Below are positions 34,112 through 43,537 of a DNA stretch of 64,000 bases, piece after piece. The stretch lies in the NCBI GenBank assembly GCA_937892155.1, contig CALAUG010000030.1, positions 117,745 through 181,744 of the forward strand, given 5' to 3'. Every line of letters starts with the position of its first letter. Position 1 is the first letter of the stretch. The position numbers were made by a program, and so were the translations under genes. The notes under the pieces are model-generated. The model was not told the DNA's origin, searched no databases, and saw nothing but the letters and a program-made list of their open reading frames with translations. This DNA comes from an uncultured Bacteroidales bacterium (lineage in GTDB: Bacteria; Bacteroidota; Bacteroidia; Bacteroidales; UBA1715).

Positions 34112-36531
34112 TATGCTTCTTTCGTCTCGGTGTTAGTCAGATGTTTTTTGATTTCCAGAACAACTGCTGCAACAAATCCGATTAATAGGATGAGTGAACA
34201 AATCAAGGAAACTGTATTTGACGTATAATAACCTTTAGGTTCAAATTTAAAGGCAATGGAGTGTGTTCCAGCAGGAATCTCTAAACCGCGTAATACGTAA
34301 TTTGCGCGGAAATAAGGCACTAACTTTTCGTCAATGTAGGCATTCCAGCCTTTATCGTAAAATATTTCAGAGAAAATTGCAACGCCGTCGTGCGAGTTTT
34401 TCGAAGTGTAAACCAAATTCATTGGTGAATATGATTCTAACTGTATTGATGCGGTAGAGTCAACAATGCAGTCACGGTTTTTAACTTCAAATCTCATGTC
34501 AACAAATGCTTCTTTGGCTGGATTGAAATCTTTCAATGATTGAATTTCCGTATCGGCATTTGGAACCATGTGGACTGATTCTACAAACCAGGCATTCCCT
34601 AAGGCTTCAAAGTTTCTTTGTGCAACAGGTTGATTGTTTTTATCGGGGATAATATAATATTTGGTGTTCAACATGTTATATACTTCTTGATTTCTTTGTG
34701 ACAAACAAGAATCTATCAGTTCCTGATAGCGTTTCATTTTTGCACCGTGGTAACCACCGATTGATTTGTGGAAGTATGATGTTGATGCGTCGTTAAATGG
34801 ACTGACTGTAAAGTTCATTACGCGGAAATTAGGATCTTTATCGGCTAAAATAGCCTTGTTTGCAGCAGTTGGTCTAAATGCTGTCTTCGCAGGTCTTACA
34901 AAGTCTTCATTGTTGAGGTATCGTTTGTTGACTGTCCATAAATCAAACACAGCAACTACGGCTAATAGAACAATTGCTGTTTGGGATTTTAGTTTGTTAA
35001 AACGAATTAATGTTAAAACAACAAATGTGATTAAAACAATGAGGAGAGAACGCCATAAGTCGCTTGTCATCATTGCCTTTCGGTCGGCAATAAGAGCTGG
35101 AATCAACCAGTCTGGCAACATGTCTGAGTCGTGTGGATTTTCGAACGACCACAAGCCCGATGTAAAAATGAGCAAGAGTAAAAGACCACCGACTATACCT
35201 AATGAAATTGACAATTTCTTAAATGCAGTTTCTTTGTTTTCGTCCTCAAAAAATTGTTTAATGGCTATGATTGCAAGTAATGGCATTGCAAATTCTGCAA
35301 TCACCAAAATCATAGATACTGTGCGGAATTTGTTGTAGCCGGGGAAATAATCCAAAAAGAAATCGGTAAGAGGCATAAAATTATGTCCCCATGCCAGTAG
35401 TATGGAGAATAAAGACACAAGCCCCAACCACCATTTAATGCTGCCTTTTACGTATAGTAATCCGAAAATAAAAAGGAAGATTACCAATGCACCAATGTAT
35501 ACTGGTCCAGATGTGATTGGTTGGTCGCCCCAATACGTTGGCATGCTTTTAATGACTTTTTCCGCATTGGGGACACCATTTGATTTCAGCGTCTTATATA
35601 ATTCAGAGTCTTCGCTCACTTCGCCCATAGATGCGCCACCCATAAAGTTCGGCACCAATAAATCCAGCGTTTCGGCAATGCCGTAACTCCATGCTGTAGC
35701 ATAATCCTTGTCAAGTCCTTCGGTTTTATTGTTTTGGGTGTCGCTTAATTCCGATTTGCCACGAGTAGAATCCTTACCATAATCGTAGGTCATAAATAAG
35801 TTACAGCAATTAGAACCAACAGCAAGAACTAATCCTAACAATAGAAACAACGACGGCTTAATGAATTGTTCAAATATTTTTTTTGATTTTATTGCCTCGT
35901 ACAACATGCAACACACCAGCACGGCGCATATTAAAGCAGTGTAATAAGTTATTTGTAGGTGATTTACAATAAGTTGTAACGATAATGATAGTGCAAAAAC
36001 ACCTGCGCCTAACAATGTTTTCCCTTTATAGGTTGCATATACAGCAGCAATCACGAGAGGCATATAGCCAAGAGCGGCCGCTTTTGTCATGTGTCCAGCT
36101 TCTATAATTATGTAAAAATACGTCGAGAATCCGTAAAACAACGCTCCAAGCATTGCCAATCCAATAGGGACGTCCATTAGCAATAATGCGAGGAAGAAAA
36201 ATACCAAATACATAATTGCAAACATTTGTGGGTGTTTGTACGTCGTGTGGAACATCTTATGTATATAGTGTGTCAAGTTATTTGTAGAGATGGTTATAAG
36301 ATACGTTGGCATTCCTCCAAACATACTGTTAGTCCACAGTTGCGGTTCGCCAGTCGCTTCTTCGTAATCTCTCATTTCTTTCGACATACCTTCCCATTGA
36401 GTAACATCGTGCTGCTGAAGCGTTTTTCCATCAAAAATTGGATTGAAATACAATAACACAAGTGCTGCAAAGCCTACTATAATTGCCAAGCAGACAAAAA
36501 ATGATTTATAGTTTACTGATTTTAAATTCAT
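34111..36531 (-). CDS. YfhO family large membrane protein
   Basis: The 806-residue protein has about 12 membrane segments and a C-terminal extracytoplasmic domain (about 560-770), ending with one further segment and a basic tail. It starts with an anchor and the loop LQQHDVTQWEGMSKEMRDYE containing conserved acidic residues of a GT-C-type first loop. YfhO proteins are linked in Gram-positives to glycosylation of lipoteichoic acids, but in Bacteroidota the substrate is unknown. The overlap with the Wzx-like gene suggests a shared role in an undecaprenyl-linked glycan step; that is inference. Confidence 0.87.
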   Translation of the reverse strand: MNLKSVNYKSFFVCLAIIVGFAALVLLYFNPIFDGKTLQQHDVTQWEGMSKEMRDYEEATGEPQLWTNSMFGGMPTYLITISTNNLTHYIHKMFHTTYKHPQMFAIMYLVFFFLALLLMDVPIGLAMLGALFYGFSTYFYIIIEAGHMTKAAALGYMPLVIAAVYATYKGKTLLGAGVFALSLSLQLIVNHLQITYYTALICAVLVCCMLYEAIKSKKIFEQFIKPSLFLLLGLVLAVGSNCCNLFMTYDYGKDSTRGKSELSDTQNNKTEGLDKDYATAWSYGIAETLDLLVPNFMGGASMGEVSEDSELYKTLKSNGVPNAEKVIKSMPTYWGDQPITSGPVYIGALVIFLFIFGLLYVKGSIKWWLGLVSLFSILLAWGHNFMPLTDFFLDYFPGYNKFRTVSMILVIAEFAMPLLAIIAIKQFFEDENKETAFKKLSISLGIVGGLLLLLIFTSGLWSFENPHDSDMLPDWLIPALIADRKAMMTSDLWRSLLIVLITFVVLTLIRFNKLKSQTAIVLLAVVAVFDLWTVNKRYLNNEDFVRPAKTAFRPTAANKAILADKDPNFRVMNFTVSPFNDASTSYFHKSIGGYHGAKMKRYQELIDSCLSQRNQEVYNMLNTKYYIIPDKNNQPVAQRNFEALGNAWFVESVHMVPNADTEIQSLKDFNPAKEAFVDMRFEVKNRDCIVDSTASIQLESYSPMNLVYTSKNSHDGVAIFSEIFYDKGWNAYIDEKLVPYFRANYVLRGLEIPAGTHSIAFKFEPKGYYTSNTVSLICSLILLIGFVAAVVLEIKKHLTNTETKEA

Positions 36532-36624
36532 GAGAAATTTATTTTTTGCGAAGATACAATTATTTCAAGTATGATATAGTAGTTGACGTTTATTGTTCCT
36601 TGACTTTTGATACTTGTCTTTATT

Positions 36625-37782
36625 TTAAAAGGCTTCGCGGACTGTCATATAAAAACCGGAATCTTTGTAAGAGCCTCGTCCATAATCTAACCGTAGATTT
36701 ATTTTGTTTTTTGTATCACTTTGGAAGCGCAGTCCCGCGCCATACACGTATTTAATCCTGTCAAATGTAATTTCCGATAATTCCGGATATGTGTCGCCGA
36801 ATCCTCCGAAAATTACTATGCCGTACCGTTTCCAGAACGATTTTCTTAGTTCTGCTTGTGCGTAATATGCACATTTATCTATATACATATATTTGTTCGA
36901 TATGCCCCGCATGCGTGTCTGTCCTCCCAACTGGAACATACTGTAAAAAGGCATATCTCCGTCGCTCACGCCACTGAATGCCTGCATTGCGACGGAAAAA
37001 TTTTTCGGTAATGAAATATATTTTCTTGCATCAAATTCCACAGAATAGAACGAATAGGCATCGTCTTTGTGTGGCGCAAAATATTTAATACCAAGGGTAA
37101 CGAATTCACCTTTGGTTGGATAATTGACGTTATTCCTCCGGTCAAAGGTAAAATGTGGTCCAAAGCCAATCAACCATTGGTTTTTTTGTTCTGGTAAATC
37201 AAGTCCTTCCTCATTGCTTCCCTGCGAAGTGTATTTTCTGTATGAAATGTCAAACATGAACCCTATATACCAAACAGAAGAAAGTTCCTTAGAAATATTT
37301 CCACTTACTCTGAAATCGTTCATATCAAATTTCAAAGGGTTTGTGTTCAACGTGTCGTTGCCAATACCATAATATTTATCTGGAGAAATTTGGTATTGGA
37401 GCAATGTGTTGACAACAATGCCGTGACTGGCGTAAATCATCATATCCGACCGGAGATTTAACCAATTTTTTGTGGAATATGTCACCATATTAGAAAATGA
37501 CGTTGGACGGTAGAATCGTTGTTTCTCTCTTTCCTTGGGTTCAACTGCGACGATAGAAAATGCTCCTAGTGCCAATCCGCTTGCAGGATCAAGTCCCATA
37601 GATGGATAGAATTTCACTGAAACCCTTCCACGGTCAACTTCAAACAAACTCATAACACGGTCAACTATGTTCTGCTTTGGAAGTGAATCTTGAATAGCGG
37701 AAATACTATCTGTTTCCTGACAATAACAAACGACGGGAAACAGAATTGCAAGAATCAATGTTTTTAGTCGGTCGTTTACCAT
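36625..37782 (-). CDS. BamA/TamA-like (Omp85 family) outer-membrane barrel protein
   Basis: The protein (385 residues from the preferred ATG) has a signal peptide (NDRLKTLILAILFPVVCYCQ region) and a C-terminal beta-barrel of the surface-antigen D15 type: RRNNVNYPTKGEF, FFSMFQLGG-like FYSMFQLGGQTRMRGI, AQAELRKSF and the last strands YGAGLRFQSD and NLRLDYGRG. No POTRA repeats are present, so it is a short Omp85 variant rather than BamA itself. An upstream ATG at 37830 would place 16 residues before the signal. It stands alone, 93 nt from yfhO. Confidence 0.85.
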   Translation of the reverse strand: MVNDRLKTLILAILFPVVCYCQETDSISAIQDSLPKQNIVDRVMSLFEVDRGRVSVKFYPSMGLDPASGLALGAFSIVAVEPKEREKQRFYRPTSFSNMVTYSTKNWLNLRSDMMIYASHGIVVNTLLQYQISPDKYYGIGNDTLNTNPLKFDMNDFRVSGNISKELSSVWYIGFMFDISYRKYTSQGSNEEGLDLPEQKNQWLIGFGPHFTFDRRNNVNYPTKGEFVTLGIKYFAPHKDDAYSFYSVEFDARKYISLPKNFSVAMQAFSGVSDGDMPFYSMFQLGGQTRMRGISNKYMYIDKCAYYAQAELRKSFWKRYGIVIFGGFGDTYPELSEITFDRIKYVYGAGLRFQSDTKNKINLRLDYGRGSYKDSGFYMTVREAF

Positions 37783-37972
37783 GCGTTTGTTTTTTGCAAA
37801 GATGTGAAAAATAAAGCATTTGAATATCAATAATTTAACAAAAAAATATGATTGTGTAAATTTGCGTTATCAACTAATTATATCTTTGATATATAGCGGT
37901 TTATGATGGTTAGGAAACGCAAATTGCTAATAACTTTCGGCAGGTTTCCACAATAAAAATTGACTTAATTTT

Positions 37973-37980
37973 TACTTTTG
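37973..37980 (+). promoter_or_regulatory. -7 box of the nrdDG transcript
   Basis: TACTTTTG (TAnnTTTG) lies just upstream of the riboswitch, placing the likely start of transcription near 37987. A second TATCTTTG lies about 90 nt further upstream at about 37879. Confidence 0.5.
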
Positions 37981-37989
37981 AAGTGCTAA

Positions 37990-38165
37990 AGTGATGGAGA
38001 TAATTCTTATCAAAATTGAAAAGGGAATTCAGTGAAAATCTGGAACTATACCCGTAGCTGTGAGTTCTCAAAATCTGCGCAAATCAACGTCACTGCCATT
38101 TGGCGGGAAGACTGCGCAGATAGGACGAGTCAGAAGACCTGCTTGGCATTGAAACTGGATTTCTC
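37990..38165 (+). promoter_or_regulatory. Cobalamin (B12) riboswitch upstream of nrdD
   Basis: The leader contains the conserved parts of an adenosylcobalamin riboswitch in order. These are AGGGAATTCAGTGAAAATCT (from about 38022), ACCCGTAGCTGTGA (from about 38050), a 9-bp stem ATCTGCGCA (38073-38081) with TGCGCAGAT (38113-38121) enclosing CACTGCCA and TGGCGGGAAG, and the B12 box GACGAGTCAGAAGACCTGC at 38124-38142. No T-run terminator is seen after it, so control may act on translation of nrdD 94 nt downstream. It explains most of the 476-nt gap between the BamA-like gene and nrdD. Boundaries are approximate. Confidence 0.93.
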
Positions 38166-38258
38166 GGGATGAAGAAAAATGGTGGAATATGGCAAACAAT
38201 TTTTGGGGATTGAAGCGTAGTCACTTAACAATAAGTTGATTAACATAAATTTTAAGTA

Positions 38259-40370
38259 ATGGGAGTATCGGAAATTAAAATCGTGAAACGTGATGGTTCG
38301 AAAGAATCATTTTCTATTGACAAAATTAAATATGCTGTAAGTAAGGCATTCCTCTCTGTTGGAAGTTACGCAACCGACGATGATTTGGCTGCCGTGTTGA
38401 GCCGTGTCCACATTGCCGACGGTATGAGCGTCGAGGAGGTTCAAAATCAGGTGGAAGTTGCGCTTATGGCAGAACGATACTATTCCGTTGCAAAAAGTTA
38501 TATGCTATATCGCCAGAAACATTCGGAAGATCGTGAAGATCGCGAAAAACTTAGCTTCTTGGTTAGCTATTGTAATGCTGAGAATGCTGCATCTGGCTCC
38601 AAATATGATGCAAATGCCAATGTTGAAAAGAAAAATATCGCAACGTTGATTGGCGAACTCCCAAAATCAAACTTCATCCGTTTGAACCGTCGTTTACTTA
38701 CCGATCGTCTGAAAGAGTTATATGGAAAGGAATTGGCAGATAAATATATGTATTTGCTGAACAACCATTTTGTATATAAAAATGACGAAACCTCCATGGC
38801 AAATTATTGTGCATCAATCACAATGTATCCTTGGTTACTTGACGGTACGGTTTCTGTAGGTGGAAATTCAAAAGCGCCAACAAACCTCAAATCGTTCTGC
38901 GGTGGTTTCGTTAACATGGTTTTCATAGTTTCAAGTATGTTGAGCGGTGCCTGCGCAACGCCTGAATTTCTTATGTATATGAATTATTTCATAGAAAAAG
39001 AATTCGGTGAAGATTATTATAAACGTGCCGACGAAGTTGTTGACTTATCAAAAAAACACAGAACTATCGGTAAAGTTATAGAAGACTGTTTTGAACAGGT
39101 TGTATATTCAATCAACCAGCCTTCCGGTGCACGTAATTTTCAGGCAGTGTTCTGGAATATTTCGTACTACGATAAATACTATTTTGAAAATATTTTCGGT
39201 GAATTCTATTTCCCTGATGGTACCCAGCCACACTGGGAATCGTTGTCGTGGTTGCAAAAACGTTTTATGAAATGGTTTAACCACGAACGTACAAAAGCTG
39301 TATTGACGTTCCCAGTTGAAACAATGGCTTTGTTGACAAAAGATGGCGATGTTATTGATACGGAGTGGGGCGATTTTACGGCAGAAATGTATTCCGAAGG
39401 TCATTCGTTCTTTACATATATCAGCGATAATGCCGATTCGTTGGCTTCGTGCTGCCGCTTACGTAACGAAATACAAGACAATGGATTTAGTTATACACTT
39501 GGTGCGGGGGGTGTTTCAACAGGTTCTAAAAGTGTGCTGACAATCAACTTGAACCGATGCATTCAATATGCGGTGAAAAACAATATGCACTATATGACCT
39601 ATCTTGAAGGTATAGTCGACTTGGTTCATAAGGTTCAAATCGGTTACAACGAGAATTTGAGAAACCTTCAGGAAAAAGGTATGTTGCCGTTGTTTGATGC
39701 TGGGTATATCAACATTAACCGTCAGTATCTTACAATCGGTGTAAATGGCTTGGTCGAAGCTGCAGAATTCTTGGGAATTGAAATCAACGATAATCCACAG
39801 TATGTTGATTTTGTACAAAATGTTCTTGGCTTGATTGAAAAATACAACAAGAAATACCGTACGAAGGATATGATGTTCAACTGCGAAATGATTCCAGCAG
39901 AAAACGTTGGTGTGAAACACGCAAAATGGGATAAGGAAGATGGTTATGTTGTCCCACGTGATTGCTACAATTCATATTTCTACATTGTAGAAGATGATTC
40001 GCTTAATATTGTTGACAAATTCCGTCTTCACGGACGAAAATATATTGAACATCTAACGGGCGGTTCCGCATTGCACGCAAATTTGGAGAGCCATTTGACA
40101 AAAGAACAATACCGCCACTTAATTCGTGTTGCTGCGCACGAAGGATGCAACTATTTCACGTTCAACATTCCAAATACAATTTGTAACGACTGCGGTCATA
40201 TTGACAAACGCTATTTGAAAGAGTGTCCTCATTGTCAAAGTAAGAATGTTGATTATTTGACACGTGTAATCGGTTATATGAAACGGGTTTCAAACTTCTC
40301 GGCTGCACGCCAGGAGGAGGCTAAACGCCGCTATTATGCAAAAGAACAACAATTCGTGCTTGATTTGTAA
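38259..40370 (+). CDS. nrdD: Anaerobic (class III) ribonucleoside-triphosphate reductase
   Basis: NrdD reduces NTPs to dNTPs with formate, using a glycyl radical. The 703-residue protein has an N-terminal ATP-cone (about 4-95, KIVKRDGSKESFSIDKIKYA), the large catalytic barrel, the four-cysteine zinc site C642, C645, C656 and C659 (CNDCG ... CPHC), and the radical glycine at about 672 in RVIGYMKR. The start agrees with the ATP-cone beginning. A B12 riboswitch upstream suggests repression when cobalamin is present, implying that a B12-dependent class II reductase exists elsewhere. nrdG overlaps by one base. Confidence 0.97.
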   Translation: MGVSEIKIVKRDGSKESFSIDKIKYAVSKAFLSVGSYATDDDLAAVLSRVHIADGMSVEEVQNQVEVALMAERYYSVAKSYMLYRQKHSEDREDREKLSFLVSYCNAENAASGSKYDANANVEKKNIATLIGELPKSNFIRLNRRLLTDRLKELYGKELADKYMYLLNNHFVYKNDETSMANYCASITMYPWLLDGTVSVGGNSKAPTNLKSFCGGFVNMVFIVSSMLSGACATPEFLMYMNYFIEKEFGEDYYKRADEVVDLSKKHRTIGKVIEDCFEQVVYSINQPSGARNFQAVFWNISYYDKYYFENIFGEFYFPDGTQPHWESLSWLQKRFMKWFNHERTKAVLTFPVETMALLTKDGDVIDTEWGDFTAEMYSEGHSFFTYISDNADSLASCCRLRNEIQDNGFSYTLGAGGVSTGSKSVLTINLNRCIQYAVKNNMHYMTYLEGIVDLVHKVQIGYNENLRNLQEKGMLPLFDAGYININRQYLTIGVNGLVEAAEFLGIEINDNPQYVDFVQNVLGLIEKYNKKYRTKDMMFNCEMIPAENVGVKHAKWDKEDGYVVPRDCYNSYFYIVEDDSLNIVDKFRLHGRKYIEHLTGGSALHANLESHLTKEQYRHLIRVAAHEGCNYFTFNIPNTICNDCGHIDKRYLKECPHCQSKNVDYLTRVIGYMKRVSNFSAARQEEAKRRYYAKEQQFVLDL

Positions 40371-40834
40371 TGCTCAAGTATTACAATTTTGATATTGTTT
40401 TTGCCGAAATTCCCGACGAGGTTACGCTTGCCATAAATATTACGCATTGTCCAAACAAATGCGTTGGCTGCCATAGTCCTCACCTGCTCGAAGACATAGG
40501 GAATGTCCTTGACGAAAAAGAACTTGCTGCCCTCATAAAAGAATACGACTACGATATCACGTGCGTCTGTTTTATGGGTGGTGATAGAGAACCTGAATTG
40601 GTGGAACAGTTGGCCAAATTTGTCAGAAAAAATTTCCCCAGTTTAAAAACAGCGTGGTATTCCGGAAGACCTACTTTGCCAGAAACAATCAAGATTGTCA
40701 ATTTTGATTATATAAAATTAGGTCCGTACGAGGCAGCAAAAGGTCCGTTAAATAAACCAACAACTAACCAACGAATGTTTTCTATTGGAGAGAATGGAGT
40801 GATGACGGATATTACAAGTAAATTTTGGAAATAA
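40370..40834 (+). CDS. nrdG: Anaerobic ribonucleotide reductase activating protein (radical SAM)
   Basis: NrdG uses S-adenosylmethionine and a [4Fe-4S] cluster to put the radical on the NrdD glycine. The 154-residue protein has the cluster motif CPNKCVGC (C27, C31, C34; CX3CX2C) and VCFMGGDREPE as the SAM-binding region. The TAATG overlap with nrdD shows coupling, and the gene after it begins 4 nt later. Confidence 0.96.
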   Translation: MLKYYNFDIVFAEIPDEVTLAINITHCPNKCVGCHSPHLLEDIGNVLDEKELAALIKEYDYDITCVCFMGGDREPELVEQLAKFVRKNFPSLKTAWYSGRPTLPETIKIVNFDYIKLGPYEAAKGPLNKPTTNQRMFSIGENGVMTDITSKFWK

Positions 40835-40838
40835 GGCG

Positions 40839-41489
40839 ATGAAAACGAAGTCGGAACTACTATTACAAGAATATATTGAAAATCACATAGATGACGAACC
40901 TGCATTGTTGCAGGAACTTCGCCGTCAGGCACATTTAACATTGTTGCATCCAAGAATGTTGTCGGGACACGTGCAGGGACGAATATTAAAAATGTTTATG
41001 GAAATGATCCGCCCGAAACATGTGCTGGAAATTGGTACATATACGGGCTATTCCGCATTGTGCATTGCCGAAGGGCTTTCTGATGAAGCCCTGCTTGATA
41101 CGGTCGAAATTAACGATGAATTGGAGGATAAAATCAAACGATTTTTCAATGCATCGGAGCATGGCAAAAAAATACAGCTTCACATTGGCGACGCCTTGGA
41201 TTTGTTGCCGAGTTTCCCATATAATTTCGATGCCGTATTCATGGATGGTAACAAGCGTCATTACGTTGGTTATTACGAAGCCTGCATGAAAAAATTGAAT
41301 GTAGGTGGTTACATATTTGCCGATAATACGTTGTGGGATGGACACGTGATAGACGAGGTCGTTGATAAAAATGATTTACAAACCAAAGGAATTTTGGAAT
41401 TCAACAATCTTGTGAAAAACGATAATCGTGTGGAAACGGTCATTTTCCCTATTCGCGACGGAATAACGGTGATGAGGAGGATTAAGTAA
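40839..41489 (+). CDS. SAM-dependent O-methyltransferase (family 3, catechol-OMT-like)
   Basis: The 216-residue class I methyltransferase has VLEIGTYTGYSALCIAEGL (SAM site), TVEINDELEDKI, GDALDLLP and the metal/catalytic FDAVFMDGNKRHYVGYYE and FADNTLWDGHV. The family methylates hydroxyl groups on small phenolic or related molecules; the substrate is not evident. Its place directly after nrdG means it may share B12-riboswitch control, whether or not it is linked to nucleotide reduction. A role in a cofactor or wobble-base modification (TrmR-like, 5-methoxyuridine) is another option for this family. Confidence 0.88.
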   Translation: MKTKSELLLQEYIENHIDDEPALLQELRRQAHLTLLHPRMLSGHVQGRILKMFMEMIRPKHVLEIGTYTGYSALCIAEGLSDEALLDTVEINDELEDKIKRFFNASEHGKKIQLHIGDALDLLPSFPYNFDAVFMDGNKRHYVGYYEACMKKLNVGGYIFADNTLWDGHVIDEVVDKNDLQTKGILEFNNLVKNDNRVETVIFPIRDGITVMRRIK

Positions 41490-41603
41490 GAAGAACACGC
41501 AATGGTGCACGGCTCTTGTCTTCAGATTCTATAGAGAGATATTGACTTTGTCGTCTTCAAGATTTTTTTGCAGTCAAGTCGTATATCTTTATTAACTTTT
41601 TAT

Positions 41604-41611
41604 TATTTTTG
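41604..41611 (+). promoter_or_regulatory. -7 box of pckA
   Basis: TATTTTTG (TAnnTTTG) precedes a leader of about 60 nt. A small hairpin, TTGAGG / CCTCAA at 41618-41634, begins right where transcription should start and may protect the 5' end of this highly expressed mRNA. Confidence 0.5.
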
Positions 41612-41676
41612 CAAGGTTTGAGGATTTCCCTCAAGCATAAGTAGTTAATATTAATTCATTTATAAACGTCAACAAA

Positions 41677-43281
41677 ATGGCAAATCTAGATTTAACAAAG
41701 TACGGTATTACTGGTGCAACAGTAATCGCACACAATCCTTCTTACGAAATGCTTTTCGCAGAAGAAACTAAAGCCGGTCTTACTGGTTTCGACAAAGGTC
41801 AAGTAACAGAACTTGGTGCTGTTAATGTAATGACAGGTGTTTACACTGGTCGTTCTCCTAAAGACAAATACATTGTTATGGATGAAAATTCTAAAAACAC
41901 TGTATGGTGGACTTCTGACGAATACAAAAACGACAACCACCCAATGTCTGAAGAAGTTTGGGCAAAAGTTAAAGATATCGCTAAGAAAGAACTTTGCAAC
42001 AAAAATCTTTATGTTGTTGACGCATTCTGCGGTGCAAACAAAGATTCTCGTATGGCAGTTCGTTTCATCGTTGAGGTTGCTTGGCAAGCTCACTTTGTAA
42101 CAAACATGTTCATCAAACCAACTGCTGAAGAATTGGCTAACTTCGAACCTAACTTCGTAATCTACAATGCTTCTAAAGCAAAAGTTGAAAACTACAAAGA
42201 ACTTGGTTTGAACTCTGAAACTTGCGTTGCTTTCAACGTAACTTCTCGCGAACAGGTTATCATCAATACTTGGTACGGTGGTGAAATGAAAAAAGGTATG
42301 TTCTCAATGATGAACTACTACTTGCCACTTAAAGGTATGGCTTCAATGCACTGCTCTGCAAACTGTAATATGGAAGGTAAAGACACTGCTATCTTCTTCG
42401 GTTTGTCAGGTACAGGTAAAACAACTTTGTCAACTGATCCAAAACGTAAATTGATCGGTGATGACGAACACGGATGGGATGACAACGGTGTATTCAACTT
42501 CGAAGGTGGTTGCTACGCAAAAGTTATCAACTTGGATAAAGAATCTGAACCAGATATCTACAATGCAATCAAACGTGACGCTCTTCTTGAAAACGTTACT
42601 GTTGATGCAAACGGAAAAATTGATTTCGCTGATAAGAGCGTAACTGAAAACACTCGTGTTTCTTACCCTATCAACCACATCAAAAACATCCAAACTCCTA
42701 TTTCTGCAGCTCCTGCAGCAAAGAACGTTATCTTCTTGTCTGCTGATGCATTCGGAGTTCTTCCTCCAGTATCAATCTTGACTCCAGAACAAACTAAATA
42801 CTATTTCTTGAGTGGTTTCACAGCTAAATTGGCTGGTACAGAACGTGGTATTACAGAACCAACTCCAACATTCTCTGCATGTTTCGGTCAAGCATTCTTG
42901 GAATTGCACCCAACAAAATATGCTGAAGAATTGGTTAAGAAAATGGAAAAATCTGGTGCTAAAGCATACTTGGTTAACACTGGTTGGAACGGAACAGGAA
43001 AACGTATCTCTATTAAAGATACGAGAGGTATTATCGATGCTATCCTTAGCGGTGCAATCAAATCTGCTCCTACTAAGAAAATCCCTATGTTCGATTTCGA
43101 AGTACCAACTGCTCTTCCAGGAGTTGATCCAAAAATCCTTGACCCACGCGATACTTACGATTGCGCATGCAAATGGGAAGAAAAAGCAAAAGATCTTGCA
43201 GGTCGTTTCATCAAGAACTTTGTTAAATACACTGGTAACGAAGCTGGTAAAGCATTGGTTGCTGCAGGTCCACAACTATAA
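41677..43281 (+). CDS. pckA: Phosphoenolpyruvate carboxykinase (ATP)
   Basis: The 534-residue enzyme interconverts oxaloacetate and phosphoenolpyruvate with ATP. In fermenting Bacteroidales it mainly fixes CO2 onto PEP on the way to succinate. TGRSPKDKY, the kinase-1a loop GLSGTGKTT (242-250), the DDEHGWD metal region and FSACFGQAFLELHPT are all present, with GxNxTGKR-like WNGTGKRI near the end. Codon use is strongly biased (GGT, AAC, TTC, CGT, AAA), unlike the neighbours, indicating high expression. It is monocistronic with a strong terminator. Confidence 0.98.
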   Translation: MANLDLTKYGITGATVIAHNPSYEMLFAEETKAGLTGFDKGQVTELGAVNVMTGVYTGRSPKDKYIVMDENSKNTVWWTSDEYKNDNHPMSEEVWAKVKDIAKKELCNKNLYVVDAFCGANKDSRMAVRFIVEVAWQAHFVTNMFIKPTAEELANFEPNFVIYNASKAKVENYKELGLNSETCVAFNVTSREQVIINTWYGGEMKKGMFSMMNYYLPLKGMASMHCSANCNMEGKDTAIFFGLSGTGKTTLSTDPKRKLIGDDEHGWDDNGVFNFEGGCYAKVINLDKESEPDIYNAIKRDALLENVTVDANGKIDFADKSVTENTRVSYPINHIKNIQTPISAAPAAKNVIFLSADAFGVLPPVSILTPEQTKYYFLSGFTAKLAGTERGITEPTPTFSACFGQAFLELHPTKYAEELVKKMEKSGAKAYLVNTGWNGTGKRISIKDTRGIIDAILSGAIKSAPTKKIPMFDFEVPTALPGVDPKILDPRDTYDCACKWEEKAKDLAGRFIKNFVKYTGNEAGKALVAAGPQL

Positions 43282-43307
43282 TTCGAATAATATAGTTATT
43301 TCATACG

Positions 43308-43340
43308 AAAAGGCTCTGACTGATGTCAGGGCCTTTTTTA
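43308..43340 (+). terminator. Intrinsic terminator of pckA
   Basis: GGCTCTGAC (43312-43320) pairs with GTCAGGGCC (43325-43333) around loop TGAT, with one T-G wobble, A residues before and TTTTTT after. Confidence 0.9.
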
Positions 43341-43537
43341 TTTTTTAAGGTTGTGTGTTAGGGTACAAATGTAAATTTTCAAGTTTTGCCTAACGGTCAA
43401 AAAGTACCTGAAAATGGACTGATACGCGAACCCTGGTTTCTCCTTTTCCTTTGTGGAAAATATGGTTAAAACTCTTTGTATTTTTTCGTGAAATACTGGT
43501 TTGATTTTCCGATTTTTGCATCCAAACTTCAGTATAT

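Noticed and set aside
43340..43537. Possible small gene or RNA between pckA and parC
   Set aside because: Only a minus-strand open frame of 74 codons with no recognisable feature spans it; there is no stable conserved structure beyond the pckA terminator.
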